From Rhizophagus clarus (taxonomy: Eukaryota; Glomeromycota; Glomeromycetes; Glomerales; Glomeraceae), in assembly GCA_015698045.1 (NCBI GenBank), contig BLAL01000069.1, positions 238,522 to 302,521 on the forward strand: 64,000 bases of DNA, given 5' to 3'. Under the pieces are notes generated by a model, which was not told where the DNA came from, ran no database searches, and worked only from the letters and a program-made list of their open reading frames with translations. Below are positions 23,925-35,700 of this stretch, in pieces (position 1 is the first letter of the stretch; the number at the start of each line of letters is the position of its first letter). The position numbers and the translations under genes are program-made.

Positions 23925-24830
23925 CCTTCTCTTTCGCTTACACTAATATATATTTCAAGTCTGAGTTTGTCTAAAAAGTCTGGCAACCTAATTAAAAAAA
24001 AGAAATAGAAGAAACGTTAGTGTATTTTTTCAATATATTAAAAAAACTCCCGCCTATTTTCCATTAACTTACTGCATACATTTCAAGTCCAGGTTCATCT
24101 AAAGAGTCTGGCAACTTAAAAAAAAAAAGAAATAGAAAAAACATTAGTACATTTCTTCTACATATTAAAAAAACTCCCGCCCACTTTTCATTAACTTACT
24201 GCATACATTTCAAGTCTGAGTTTGTTTAAAGAGCCTAGCAATCTAATAAAAAAAAGAAATAGAAGAAATATTAGTGTGTTTCTTCTACATATTAAAAAAA
24301 CTTCCGCCCACTTCCCATTAATTTACTGCATACATTTCAAGTTCAGATTTGTCTAAAAAGTCTAACAACTGAAAAAAAATAGTAAAAACGTTAGTACGTT
24401 TCTTCTATATATTAAAAAAAATTCACTTCCTAATTTTTGCTAACCTACTTGCATATATTATTCCAAGTCCAGACCTTCCAAATTTAAAAAAAAAAGATTC
24501 AGAACATTAGTAACATTTTGTTAAATAATTATAAAAAAAAAATTATTTTGATTACTTTCAAATGTTAGAAGCCAGTCTGTCTTTACAAAAAAAGAAAAGA
24601 AAAGAATGTTAATTAATGTTCTTATACTTGTATTGAAAATCTCTCTCCTTTCTCACATTATCTCAAGAAGCCATGTGTTAAAAGATTCGTTCCTACAAAT
24701 AAGAAAAGAGCAGAACATTAGTTAATGTTCTTATATTAAAAGAACTATTAATACAACACCTCTCTCTGTAACTTACCATTTCGCGAATTTCAAGTTCAGA
24801 GCTGTACTTATAAAAAAAAATAAAAAAATT
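23925..24830 (-). repeat. splice-module array, second family (about 8 units)
   Basis: On the minus strand, the first four units are about 126 bp apart. Each has a pyrimidine tract with TTTCTTTTTTTTAATTAG, an exon-like core starting TTGCCAGACTCTTTAGA and ending GGACTTGAAATGTATGCA, then GTAAGTTAATGG and a spacer with GGCGGGAGTTTTTTTAA and CTAACGTTT. Four more units towards 24.82 kb are more diverged and longer-spaced. The exon core shares TTGCCAGAC and CCNGGACTT with the 41-nt core of the 12.06-13.99 kb satellite, so the two arrays look distantly related. Confidence 0.75.
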
Positions 24831-25074
24831 TAATAGTATAATAAGACCGTTTGGATGAAAAAAAAAATTTTTTTTAAAAATAAAATGAATAATGATTCAG
24901 GAACCATTTTTAAAGTTTTTTTAAAAAAATAATAATAATATTGGTTTTGAAACTGATTAAAAAAGAAAAATAAAAATTTAACAGTTTAAAAAAACTGTTT
25001 AACAAAAAAGAAAAAAGACTACCAGATTTTTTTTTAATAAAAAATTTAGATTATTAATCAGTAGATCAGATTGA

Positions 25075-25440
25075 TAAGTCACGTATAATATTAATTTTAA
25101 CTGTCATGATCATTGACTATCTCAGAGGTCAAAATTAACCTGATATCATATTATAAATAATCTGGAAATATTGTAATTAATTCGACAGGTTAATTTAATT
25201 ACAGCAGATCACATTTTTAAAATTTGAAACTGTAATTATTACAACCTATTACGTCTGGTATAATGGTGTAATTATAGATATCACCCAAATTATTTTAAGT
25301 AAATCCCAAATTAATTTGTACATTTTAATAGCCATAATTCCCAAATTCCAAATGTACAAATTGTAAAATTTATATATATAATTTGTAAATTAATTTGGAT
25401 TAGTACATTTGGGCTGCCATAATCCCAAATTATTTTGGAT
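25075..25440. repeat. small foldback region, CCCAAATTAATTTG words
   Basis: Inverted words CCCAAATTATTTTAAG, CCCAAATTAATTTGTACATT and their complements (AAATGTACAAATTG, TTAATTTGGATTAGTACATTT) are arranged around an AT core near 25365. A foldback or MITE relic is likely, without resolved ends. Confidence 0.45.
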
Positions 25441-26990
25441 TTAGATGGCATCTATAAGCGTAATTAAATTAATTATGCTGAGAAGTATATTCTTGAAGGA
25501 TTTATTTGATTTAGTAGAGTGTATTTTGGAAAAAGTAATCTTCTTATTCTTCTTAGATGGCTTTATTAAAGAGCTAGAGAAAGACTTGGACTTATTGGTA
25601 AAAACATGTAAAAACCTTGAAGATAACAGAGAAAGTTTTACACTATGGGTGAGAGTAATTTGTATCGTTATGGTTGAAATCAAAAGTTGTTTTTTGATAA
25701 GCTTCTACATCTTCAAATGGCTACAATCAAACTCTTGCCATCTATTTTGAAATACTTTACAGCTTTAATCAGGTAGTTGCTAAAGACATATAAGGGTTAG
25801 TTCTTATCTCATAATTGCTAAAATCAGACAGGTCATTGACATAAAGATAGAACTATTTACATTTCTTTCTTTATTATAGTATCCAGTCTCCTAAGAACTA
25901 TCATATTTCTTAGTTATTTAATGAATATTGCCAGAGGTTTTTATTGAAGGAAGTCAAGGTAAAAGAGGAGAGTCATATATTTAGTCAAAGTGTTTAATAC
26001 TTCCTTTATCTCTTAGTCATTATAGATATAACGTCACATCATGATTTTAATTCTGCAAGTATTTTGTTATGAGTTTACTTTACAGATGCATCATATACAA
26101 ATATTTCCCTTAGATTGTTTCTTCAGTCTTTAGAAATATAAAAATCTGTGTGTATCTTTTCAATAGCTTTAGCCAGAACTTTATTCTTTTTTGGTTTAGA
26201 GGTAGTAGTACTACCTGAAGGGATTAGACTTGATGTAAAAAAATGCTACTGATCCTCCATTTGTATATCCTCAACTGATTGAGTCAAAATATCTTAAATT
26301 GAAGAAATGATAGGTTCAGACGTTGTAGCCAATTGGTTCAAAATCAGCTGATTAGCAACTAAATTAAGGTTGGGCTGAGGAGTATAGTAGTATGTATCAT
26401 TTGAAATAATCTGTTTCAATTTTTCATATGATTCTTTATAGCTGACTAGATCACCTATTTGTTTTTTCTGAAGAAATATCACCATGAGTTTGTGAGGGTA
26501 ATTTAGAAAGTTCATAAAAGCTTAAAGACCAACATGAACTATAAATAATATCAGCATATTAGGAATTTATGTTTTTTGTAAAGGGGACTTGTACTTTACT
26601 GAATCAGTTTTAAAACCAAACATTTTAACTAACCATTTGCCTTGTTTTATAACATTTATAGCTGTAATATATTAAAAGTTTTCTTTATTATATATAATAA
26701 AAAAGCTTTATATTGTACCTCCAGTTGCTTATCAAGAAAACCTTTTTTATTAAGAAATGCTACTACTTTTTCATTAGTACTTAATATGTATTGTACTAGT
26801 TGTTTATTTTATTTAATTTTGGACTTGTTCTTCTTTTTATTTTTCTTCTTCTTTGATGAAGATTTTTGTATTTTTGAAGAAAAAGGTTGCTGTGAAAATA
26901 TTATTATATTGATATTGCTATCATTGTCTTCTGTGTATTCATCAGCATAAAAAGTGTTGAGTGTTTGTTCATCTATCTTTATTGCAATAA
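25441..26990 (-). pseudogene. decayed gene of unknown family, Lys/Ser-rich linkers
   Basis: Minus strand. Reading from 26990 down: an acidic N-terminal piece (DEQTLNTFYADEYTEDN), a Lys/Ser run (SSKKKKNKKKNKSK), and STNEKVVAFLNKKGFLDKQL. A block with VSYKESYEKLKQIISND and PNLNLVANQLILNQL (26294-26515) follows, then SGSTTTSKPKKNKVLAKAIE with IHTDFYISKD and REIFVYDASVK (26230-26060), fragments to 25800, and a Ser/Lys-rich end at 25683-25441. Stops and frame shifts are frequent, about ten. The block around REIFVYDASVK with a following LAELKS looks RRM-like, so a retroelement ORF1 or passenger origin is possible; the family is not recognised. Confidence 0.45.
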
Positions 26991-27089
26991 AATTTTATAA
27001 AAACTATTTTTTTTTAAAAAAAAAATTTTTCTTAAAAAATTTTTATATGGTTTGGAGTGTAATAGAAAAGAGTTTTATGAATACTAAGT

Positions 27090-27310
27090 CAAAATTACAT
27101 TATAATCATGTATAATTTAATACCAAATTTTAAACATGAATAACTTGTTAATATTAATGCTACAAATATGCAACACATATCATTAGAATCTTTTTAATAA
27201 ACTGAATTCAATTATATAAAGATCATAAAAATCAGATTACTAGATATGAAGATTGTTAACTTTGAATTTTAATATTATTGTTTATTATAAGAATAATAAA
27301 TTATTTAATA
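27090..27310. repeat. repeat shared with 49.99-50.21 kb, left part
   Basis: Contains ACAAATATGCAACACATAT, CATTAGAATC, ATATAAAGATCATAAAAATC and TTAACTTTGAATTTTAATATTATTG, all of which recur in order at about 50003-50200. MITE copy 2 is inserted directly after it at the TA at 27309, so this repeat is older than that insertion. Confidence 0.65.
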
Positions 27311-28351
27311 CAGTCAACTCTCTCTATAGTCACACATTTGGGACAGTCTATATTTGGTAACTATAGTGAGATGTGACTATAAGCAATAAAATTTTATAAT
27401 TAAATCAGTAATTTTGGCTAGAATTATAAATTGTAATAATTTTGGTTAAATATTCACATCATAGTAATTTTGTCAATTTTATTCCAATTATTATGGATTT
27501 ATAGCCATTAGATTCCTCTTGATGAGACGATTCCAATGAGTCTAAGATCATTAAAATCTGATCACTAGAACCCGTAATAATTAAAATACAGTCAAAATAT
27601 TTAATGTTACGCGAATTTTACATATAAAAAATGCCGATCTGGTCTTTAAAATCGAATTTCTCGGTCAATATTAATCCAATCATTATAAAATTATTATCAC
27701 TAGCTTCCTCTCGATGAGACGATTCTAATGAGCTTAAGATCATTAAAATCCAATCACTAGAACCCGTAATAATTAAAATACAGTCAAAATATTTAATGTT
27801 ACACGAATTTTGCATATAAAAAATGCCGATCTGGTCTTTAAAATCGAATTTCTCGGTCAATATTAATCCAATCATTATAAAATTATTACCATTGGCTTCC
27901 TCTCGGTGAGACGAGTCTAATGAGCCTAAGATCATTAAAATCTGATCACTAGAACCCATAGTAATTAAAATACAGTCAAAATATTTAATGTTACGCGAAT
28001 TTTACATGTATAAAATGCCGATTTGGTCTTTAAAATCGAATTTCTCGGTCAATATTGATCCAATCATTATAAGATTACTACCATCTGATTCCTTTCAATG
28101 AGATGAACCTAATGAGTTAAAGATCATTGAAATCTGATCATTAGATCATAGAATAATTATATTTTAATAAATATCTTTTTATAATCACATATACAGTATA
28201 TAAAATTTTTAAAAAAAGATGTGATAGTGACTATAGGTAGTTTGTGACTATAAACGATAGTTTTTATATATGAAAATTTGGGACACTCAACTAAGGTGAC
28301 TATATAGGGTAATGTGACTATAACGGAGGTGACTATAAAGGGAGTTGATTG
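27311..28351. mobile_element. pogo-type MITE, copy 2 (1041 bp)
   Basis: Sister of the element at 3722-4564. The same ends are present (CAGTCAACTC; GAGTTGATTG with one C to T change), flanked by TA at 27309-27310 and 28352-28353. The interior holds three copies of the roughly 190-bp repeat against two in copy 1, which accounts for the 198-bp length difference. It keeps more CG dinucleotides (for example TTACGCGAATTTT, AATCGAATTTCTCGG) than copy 1, suggesting it is younger or less decayed. Minus-strand ORFs inside it come from the repeat and are not genes. Confidence 0.92.
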
Positions 28352-28393
28352 TACCAAATTTTAAATATAAATAACTCTGTCAATATTAATATT

Positions 28394-28700
28394 CATCAGG
28401 AAATTTTTTCAGGGGATATATAACAATAATTATCACTTTATCAATAATTATCGTGTTTATAAATCGATGATTGACACAATGTGATAATTTTCGATAATTA
28501 TCTCACAATTATATAACGATTTTTATCTTTTTTAAAATAATCATACTGATAATTTATGATTTGATAATTATCAAAAATATTCTTAAAGCTAATTATCGAT
28601 ATTGATAATTATCAAAAATAATCATGGGTTAATTAGTGATAATTTATGATATTGATAATTATCAAAATAATTTCAACATTAATTGTCGATATTAATACGA
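28394..28700. mobile_element. element with CATCAGGAAATTTT end and GATAATTATC words
   Basis: Starts CATCAGGAAATTTT at 28394, then GGGGATATATAAC and about 12 copies of the palindromic word GATAATTATC and variants to about 28700. The other end is not found. The same 14-bp end occurs at 31699 and, inverted, at 49549 and 50002, each time beside a different word array. Confidence 0.55.
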
Positions 28701-28724
28701 ATGATCTAGAATTGTGATATTCCA

Positions 28725-29095
28725 AATTAGTGCCTAAATGAGTTGAATCAACCTGGGTCAATTTGTGAGTTGAGTCAATTTGAGTCAAGTTTGGGATTCA
28801 AGTTGATTCTGAGTTTATATTTGTGAAGTGTGATATATAAATTTGTAAAAGAAAAAATCCATGATCTTCCTAATAGAATTAAAAAACGTTTCGCAACATC
28901 TTTATTAACATCAACTAAAAAATGTTGTGAAAAACATTTTTTTTATATGTAAATTATTAAATAAAAATGTTTTGCAATGGTTTTAATTAATACTGTTAAA
29001 AAATGTAGCAAAAACGCTTTTTTTATGTGTAATGAAATGTTTTGCAATGTTTTTAATTAATACTTTCAAAAACGTTGCGAAAAACGTCCAGCTGA
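28725..29095. mobile_element. foldback element, GAGTTGA words and CGTTTCGCAACG hairpins
   Basis: Begins TTAGTGCCTAAATGAGTTGA, has a run of GAGTTGA/GAGTCAA words to about 28810, then palindromic units such as AAAACGTTTCGCAAC and AATGTTGTGAAAAACATTTT up to 29090 (GTTGCGAAAAACGT). The same order of parts is seen at 51.18-51.95 kb. The right end is not clear. Confidence 0.55.
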
Positions 29096-29204
29096 CAATA
29101 TAACCATTCTTTTTAGTCTACATAATCAACATTTTTAAAATAACCAACTTAATGTTGATCTGCAGTTCGATCATTTACTATTAAAGTTTAAACTTAAACT
29201 TTTT

Positions 29205-29465
29205 TCAGTTATTTCCTTTTCCTTTCGTATTTTCCCCTTCTCTCTCTTTTCCATTTCCCCTTTCTTTCCTATTTCTCTTTGTTTCGTCCTTTTACTCTCT
29301 ATTCCTTCCTTTCCTCTATTTTTCTTTCATTCACCTTTTACCTCACCTTTTGCCTTTCGTTTCTTTTTTCCCTTCTTTCTTTCCTACCCCCTCTCACCCC
29401 TTTCTTTCCTTCTTTCTCTTCTCTTTTTTCTCCTTTCCCTACTTTATTTTCTTTTCTAATCCTTA
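29205..29465 (+). promoter_or_regulatory. CT-rich tract upstream of the module array
   Basis: About 250 bp, almost entirely C and T on the plus strand (TTTCCTTTTCCTTTCGTATT and so on), just before the micro-exon array at 29.6 kb. Pyrimidine tracts near transcription starts are common in fungi, and similar tracts lie before arrays at 59.3 kb and before the Plavaka accessory gene at 46.15 kb. A promoter role is inference. Confidence 0.4.
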
Positions 29466-29599
29466 TCACTTTTCTCGTATTTCTGTATAAACAGCTTTCG
29501 AAACATGAATTTTGGATTTCTTTGAATCTCAAACTCTTTCCTCCTTTTTTAATTTATAATAGTATTTATGATTGGGAAATTCGATAAGTGGCTTCTTTA

Positions 29600-31655
29600 A
29601 ATAAATAATTACCCTAACGAAACATTTACTAATATTTTGTCATTTCTCTTTTTGTAGGAAGCAGTCCTTTTTCAGAGTATTTGGAACTGTGGAAAATTAT
29701 AGACAGCCAGGTCTTTGGATGATTAGAATTCGCGGGTGGGTTTCCATAGTTTTTTTTTCATAGTAACGAAACATTTATTGACATTTCAAATTTTATCTTT
29801 TTTTTAATGGGTCTAGATGCGTGGATTTTAGTTTTTAGTAAGAGAACTAAGTAATTATTTGATTGGATAATAGAATATTTTTTATCGTTTCATATTTTTC
29901 CTCTGTGAAATTGGCCTTTTTTTTGATATGTATTTTTTTTAGATGGTTGGATGCGTAGGATTCAGTAGGTATTTTTTTGTTTTTTTTATTACTTCTAGCG
30001 AAATATTTTTCTAATGTTTTTTTTCTCTTTTATAGCTTCTAACTTCGAATTTTGGCATTGATGTGAAAGTACTGAAAAAATATGTCAAAGTTTTTTCTTT
30101 TAATTTATTTTAATAAAACATTTACTGACATTTCATTTTTTTTCTTTTTTTTTATAGATGGACTTTTCAAATCTCTTTTAGTGCGTAGACTTCAGTAAAT
30201 TCTATTTTTATAAAAAAAACTTTTTTTTTATATTAACAAACGGTTTCTAACATAACAGTTTATTTTTTTCTTCTATAGATGGTTTTGATTTTCAGTATTT
30301 GGACAGTAAGGTGTTTCTTAATTATTTATTTTTAACAAAACAACAAACAGCCACTAATCTTTTTTTCTCTCTTTTTTTTAGATATCCATTCATCTTTGGA
30401 TGCATAGATTCAGTAAGAAATTGATTTTTATTGATTGCTTTTTTTTCTCCTTATAATAAAGCATTTTCTAACGTTTTAATTTCTTCCTTTTTTAGGTCTC
30501 TTGCTTTTCGAATTTGGACGTGTTGAATTCAGATTTTTTTTTATTTTTATTTTAACTAAACGAACAAACTTTTGCTAACGTTCATTCTATTTCTTTTTTT
30601 TAGATGGATATCTATATATGTAAATCTCGTTAAGGATGGAAAGTGTTTATGAACTGTTTTTTAACGAAACATTTATTAACAGTTCAATTTTTATTTTTTT
30701 TTAGATGCGGCTTGTTCTTCAGGTCCTAGCGGTGGGTATTTATTTATTTTTTTATTTATTTCTTTTAACAAAGTGTCTTTAACATCTCAGTTTTTTCTTT
30801 TTGTAAAGATTTCAAACTTTTGACGATTATATGAGTAACGAAAATGGTAAGTCTCGCAATTTTATTTTTCTTTATTTTTTTTAAATAAAAATGATAATTA
30901 ACGTTCCTTGTGTTTTCTTTATAGGCTTCAACTTCGTATTTGGGTATTGAATCATAAGTTAATTTCAAACCTTTTTTTTCTATTATGAAAAAATTTTTAA
31001 CATTTCTTTTATTTGTTTTTCTTGTAGATTTTTTGCTGTATCGATTAGGAGCACTGAGATTTGGAAATGGTAAGTTTTTTTGTAAAACATTACCATTATT
31101 TTTTCTTTTTAATTGATATGTTAATTATTTTTTTTTTCTCTTCCTGTAGATTCTGAAAGGTTTCTTTTTTTTAGACGAGAAATTTGGTAATAATCCCTTT
31201 TTTTAAAATGAAAAAATTTTTTAACGAAATGATCATTAACGTTTCGTTATTTTTTAGGTGATCAATTTTTGGATCTCAAGGTGAATATTGGTATCTTTTT
31301 TCAAGGTAGATAATGGGTTTGTCTTTTTTTTAAAAAATAACTCTTTAATGAAATAATCACTAACGTCTCATTATTTTTCTTTTTTTTAGGTAATTTGTTC
31401 TTCAAATCTCAAGGTGGATATTGATTTTTATATTTGAAAAACAAATTTTTTTTTAACAATGAAACAATCTCTAACGCTTCATTATTTTTCTTTTCTTTTT
31501 TTTTAGGCAATCTATACATCAGATCTCTGTAGGTGTATTATTTTAAAGAACAGAATTTCTTTTTTTAACAAACTGATTATTAATGTTTCGTTTTACCATT
31601 TCATTTTCTTTTCTTTTTGTAAATTCGGACCTTTGTGAATGAACGATTACAAAAT
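29600..31655 (+). repeat. micro-exon / intron-like module array, about 17 modules
   Basis: About 17 loosely tandem modules of roughly 100-140 bp. Each has an AACGAAAC-like word, a CTAAC or TTAAC word 15-35 nt before a long T/C tract ending in AG (TTTTCTTTTTTTTAG), a short exon-like part often starting ATGG or GATG and containing TTTTGGAT or TTCAG, then GTAAG/TAAGT-like text. In the best units the intron has a stem, AACGAAA pairing with TTTCGTT, around the TTAAC (for example 31215-31245). The exon-like parts are 20-60 nt and do not build a long ORF. Individual splice sites are close to consensus. Confidence 0.6.
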
Positions 31656-31698
31656 GGTAAGTTTCGCAACCCCACTGCGAAACTTAATTTTTCTTATC

Positions 31699-32365
31699 CA
31701 TCAGGAAATTTTATAGGGCGAAAAATTGCGTAAGTTTACGATTTTGTAAGTTTACGAAAGTTTATGGCATAATATTTCAAAAAATTTTGAAATATTACAT
31801 AAGTTTACAATTTCGTAAGATTTATGTGATATTATGGTCAAAATATTACGCAAGTTTTCAATATTGTAAGATTTACGCAATATTACGGTCAAAATATTTT
31901 GCAAATTTATGAAACTGTAAACCTGCATAATATTACGGTTAAAATATTTTGAAAATTTATGAGACTGTAAACCTGCGTAATATTACGGTTAAAATATTTC
32001 AAAAATTTACGAGACTGTAAATCTGCGTAATATTACGGTTGAAATATTTCAAAAATTTACGAGACTGTAAACCTGCGTAATATTACGGTTAAAATATTTC
32101 AAAAATTTACGAGACTGTAAACCTGTGTAATATTACGGTTAAAATATTTCAAAAATTTACGAGACTGTAAACCTGCGTAATATTACGGTTAAAATATTTT
32201 GAAAATTTACGAGACTGTAAACCTGCGTAATATTACGGTTAAAATATTTCGAAAATTTACGAGATTGTAAACCTGCGTAATATTACAGTTAAAATATTTT
32301 AAAAATTTACAAGACTGTAAACCTGCGTAATATTACGGTTAAAATATTTTGAAAATTTAATATTA
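31699..32365. mobile_element. CATCAGGAAATTTT element with 50-bp TTACG array
   Basis: Starts with CATCAGGAAATTTT at 31699, then TTGCGTAAGTTTACG words, then from about 31850 a regular array of nine to ten 50-bp units built on the 12-bp palindrome CGTAATATTACG and AATTTACGAGACTGTAAACC. Units are over 90 percent alike by eye in the middle. An inverted relative is at 49.13-49.55 kb. No ORF. Confidence 0.75.
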
Positions 32366-32755
32366 CTATTCGATTGTTAAAGCTGCGTATGCAGTAGAAC
32401 GTATACAAGGGGCATGTGATACTATTGAATAATCAAAAATAATATAAACACCTTTTCTTTTATATAAACACCTTTTTTTTTAAGTTTGGGAAAACAAATT
32501 TATTTTATTTACGAATTTTTTATTATTTACAATTTTTATGTTAAAATTAAAGTAAATTCTAATTTTTATTATAACTTAATAAAAAAATACACATTTGATA
32601 CTTGTTCGCTACTATTTTATAAAATAGTACCCAGGCTGTACGGCGTGAACGTCAGTATCAGTCACAGCCCAAAAAAAAACGTGAGTCTCCAGCCGATATT
32701 TGGTACGGACTGGACCTAGCTACTCACTTAATAAATAATAAAAAAATAAAAATAA
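32366..32755. other. spacer downstream of the trihelix gene
   Basis: AT-rich, with one GC-richer patch at 32625-32720 (CCAGGCTGTACGGCGTGAAC, GTCTCCAGCCGATATTTGG). The patch is open in no frame for long on either strand. It may be 3'-UTR of the minus-strand gene or a fragment of another one. Confidence 0.4.
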
Positions 32756-35700
32756 TTATCTTCTACGATACGTAGGTAAGTTTCTCCTTCTCTTACGATC
32801 ATCACGCATAACTAAAATTGATCAAATTTATCAAATTTAAAACATGAACGTAAATATTAATTATAAATTTTATTATAGTATAATTACCCGGCCTCTCCCA
32901 AAATCTCGTTCTAAATTCGCGATAATATCTTTGGCCGGTACGCGTCCACAGCTGCCGCCCAGGGTTACCATTACGATAAAGGACATAGTTCTAAATATCA
33001 AAATCAGTTGAATATTCGATAAATACATTTAATTTATATGAATGTAATTTTATTTATTTACTTACATGGTAATCCCTGACGAGGTTCCTCCACTTTTGGC
33101 TGCACTGTTGCCCAGAAACCCTCGTTCGAAATATTCTATTTATTCTGATTCAATTAAATGGATTGGTTAATTTGAATTTAAATTCTGATCTGCGCTTCTT
33201 TTTCCGCTGATCACTCTGTCCATTTTTTCTCAAGACAAACTTATCAAATAAACTTATAGTTTTCCTATCTAAAATGTCCTCGCGCACCCCTCAAAATGTT
33301 GCTTGACGAGGCGGCGGTCTCCCTAATACTAATAGTAGAAGGGCCCACCGTCATAATAAACGAAATAATAATAATAACTCTGACAACTCAAGCTCTGATG
33401 GTGAAAGCACCGCTCAGCAGAAACGCACTAGAACTCTCTCCGCTAACACTATGGATGAAGACTTCATCGCCGATACAGCGGCTGACGTAGGAGTAGATAG
33501 TCTCTCTTCTCCTTCCAAAGAAAATAATACTGTTTCAACTTTTCTTTCCTCTCCTCTGAATAGTGCTGCGGCCTCTTCTGCGCCCAGTAATGACGCGTCT
33601 ACTAGCCTCAACGTGTCCATGCATGCCAGAACAACGACTTCTGCATTTCCCCCTAACGCGTCACCTGATAAGGCTACTGCTGATGCTTCCCCTGTTGATC
33701 AAATACCTATCCCGTCTCCTACCTTTTCCTTTGATAGAAATGATTACCAAGCTGCGGCCGCTCCTAACTCGGCCCCTGAAACTCTAAAAAACTTTCCTAC
33801 GAATAAGGCACTAATCGATGCAGTTAACAATACCTTATTGGAAATGTATGAATCGTACACCGGTAAAGCTCGTATGACTGGTTCTGGTGATTCCAAGCGC
33901 CTCGTTATTCACTTCCAAACTATGGCGGCACGTGATGCTTGTGTTGGTGCTGCCCATCAACAGTTCCCTGACCTTGTATTCCATACACACGATCCCAGAC
34001 AGCTCCAGAGCAATGAGGATCTCTGAGCCATTCAAGTCACTGACATCCCCTTCTTCCTCACCAAAGAAAATGTCATATCCTACTTCAAGAAATTTGGTAA
34101 CATTGCATCCTGTCGAGTTTACTCCAGGAAAAATGCCAAAGTTCAGCAAGCTCGTATTGTCTATGACTCTGCGCAATCAATCGCCTGGTTTGATTCCCAA
34201 TAGGCGGTATATTGTTTCTCGACTTGCCTAAGAGTTACCCTGTGTCACTACACGGTGGATCAGAAATCCTCTCATCGCGCATTTGTCGCCACCCTCACTC
34301 AGCTGCCCCCTAATATCAAGGACATCGATTTAGCTCCTCTCATTAGAGAACTTGGTGCTAAAGCTGTTAACATCCCCCTATCTCTCAATTCCTATAAACC
34401 CAAACGATGGGCCTATATTACTTTCCCTTCCCAGGAACTTATGGATGTCGCTATGGAACAACTCATCGGCTATCAAGGTCACACACTACAATGGAATCTC
34501 CCTAACGATACCAACAAACTTTGCCATTGATGTGGTAAACTCAGGTGTGCTCCCAATCAATGCCCACTCTGACAACAACGGGGTAGAACCCGTGATCGAA
34601 ACCCCGTGGCTGCACTCAAAGAACGTTTCCACGTTGGTCAGCCCTCTCGACCCAAAACTACTTCACGCTCACGCTCTCACTCACGTTTGCGCTCTAAGGG
34701 TCCTGATAACTCTCGACCCTCTCAACACCAGCAATCTTCTTCTACACAGCCCAAAGTTCACATTCCCAACAATCAGCGAAATCGCTCTAAATCTAATGAT
34801 AAACGTGACCGTTCAGTCTCGTTCTCTTCTGCGCTACGCACTCCCCCTCTCTCTTCAATGCGCAATCAGCCCCCTTCCTTGTCCCCACAGGACGCCAGTG
34901 AAATTTTATCCTTGCTGAAGGTTTTGCAGCAGGATATGGCTGACGTACGTGATCGCATTACAGCATTTGAACTTAACGACCAACGTATGACTCGTATAGA
35001 ATGGCATATTGGTCTGCAATCTTTGTCCTCTTTTCCACCCACTGCTACACAAACTTCTGACATGAACATCGACCAACCAGATGTTTCTCGCCCTTCTTTG
35101 GCGCAAGATTCTCCTCCTAGCATGCCGCCTTCACGCTCTCTCAACCCCCTTTTACCTGATTTTGTCCCTTCGACATCTCATGTAGTTCCCGCTAGCACCT
35201 CATCCTCAGCTGTTGTTACGCCCTCTGCTCCCATCCTCTCTCCGAAACACGCTAGTGCTGAAATTCAGGCTATTAATGAAAAACATTCAGCCATTGAAAA
35301 TAAAATGGACATGCTTGTAGCCTCCATTGGCAGCTTTATTGGATTAATTAACACCTCTACTACCTCAAACTTGGCTGATACAGCCAGTTCCAAATAATTG
35401 TTCCTTTTCTCCCTTCCTTTCCCATCTAATTTATCATAGTGTTTTAATGACGGACAATAATTTTAATTATGACTCTTTCGTTCGCAACCCTCCCAACCCT
35501 GTAAATATAGAAAATCTTTCTTTACAAGACTCTTTATTTTCTTCTCCTTCTTTATCCCCTCCCCTTTCTAATTCTTTCAATATTTCTTCATTTAATATTA
35601 ATGGGCTAAAAATGCATTCTCAAAACAAAATTGAACAATTGAATAACTTCTTCTCTCTTAAGCATATCTCCTTTGGTGGTGTTGTTGACACCCATTTACA

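Noticed and set aside
27618-27959. 113-codon minus ORF with two SSDQILMILGSLDSSH-like repeats
   Set aside because: It lies entirely in the internal repeat of MITE copy 2; copy 1 does not keep the frame.
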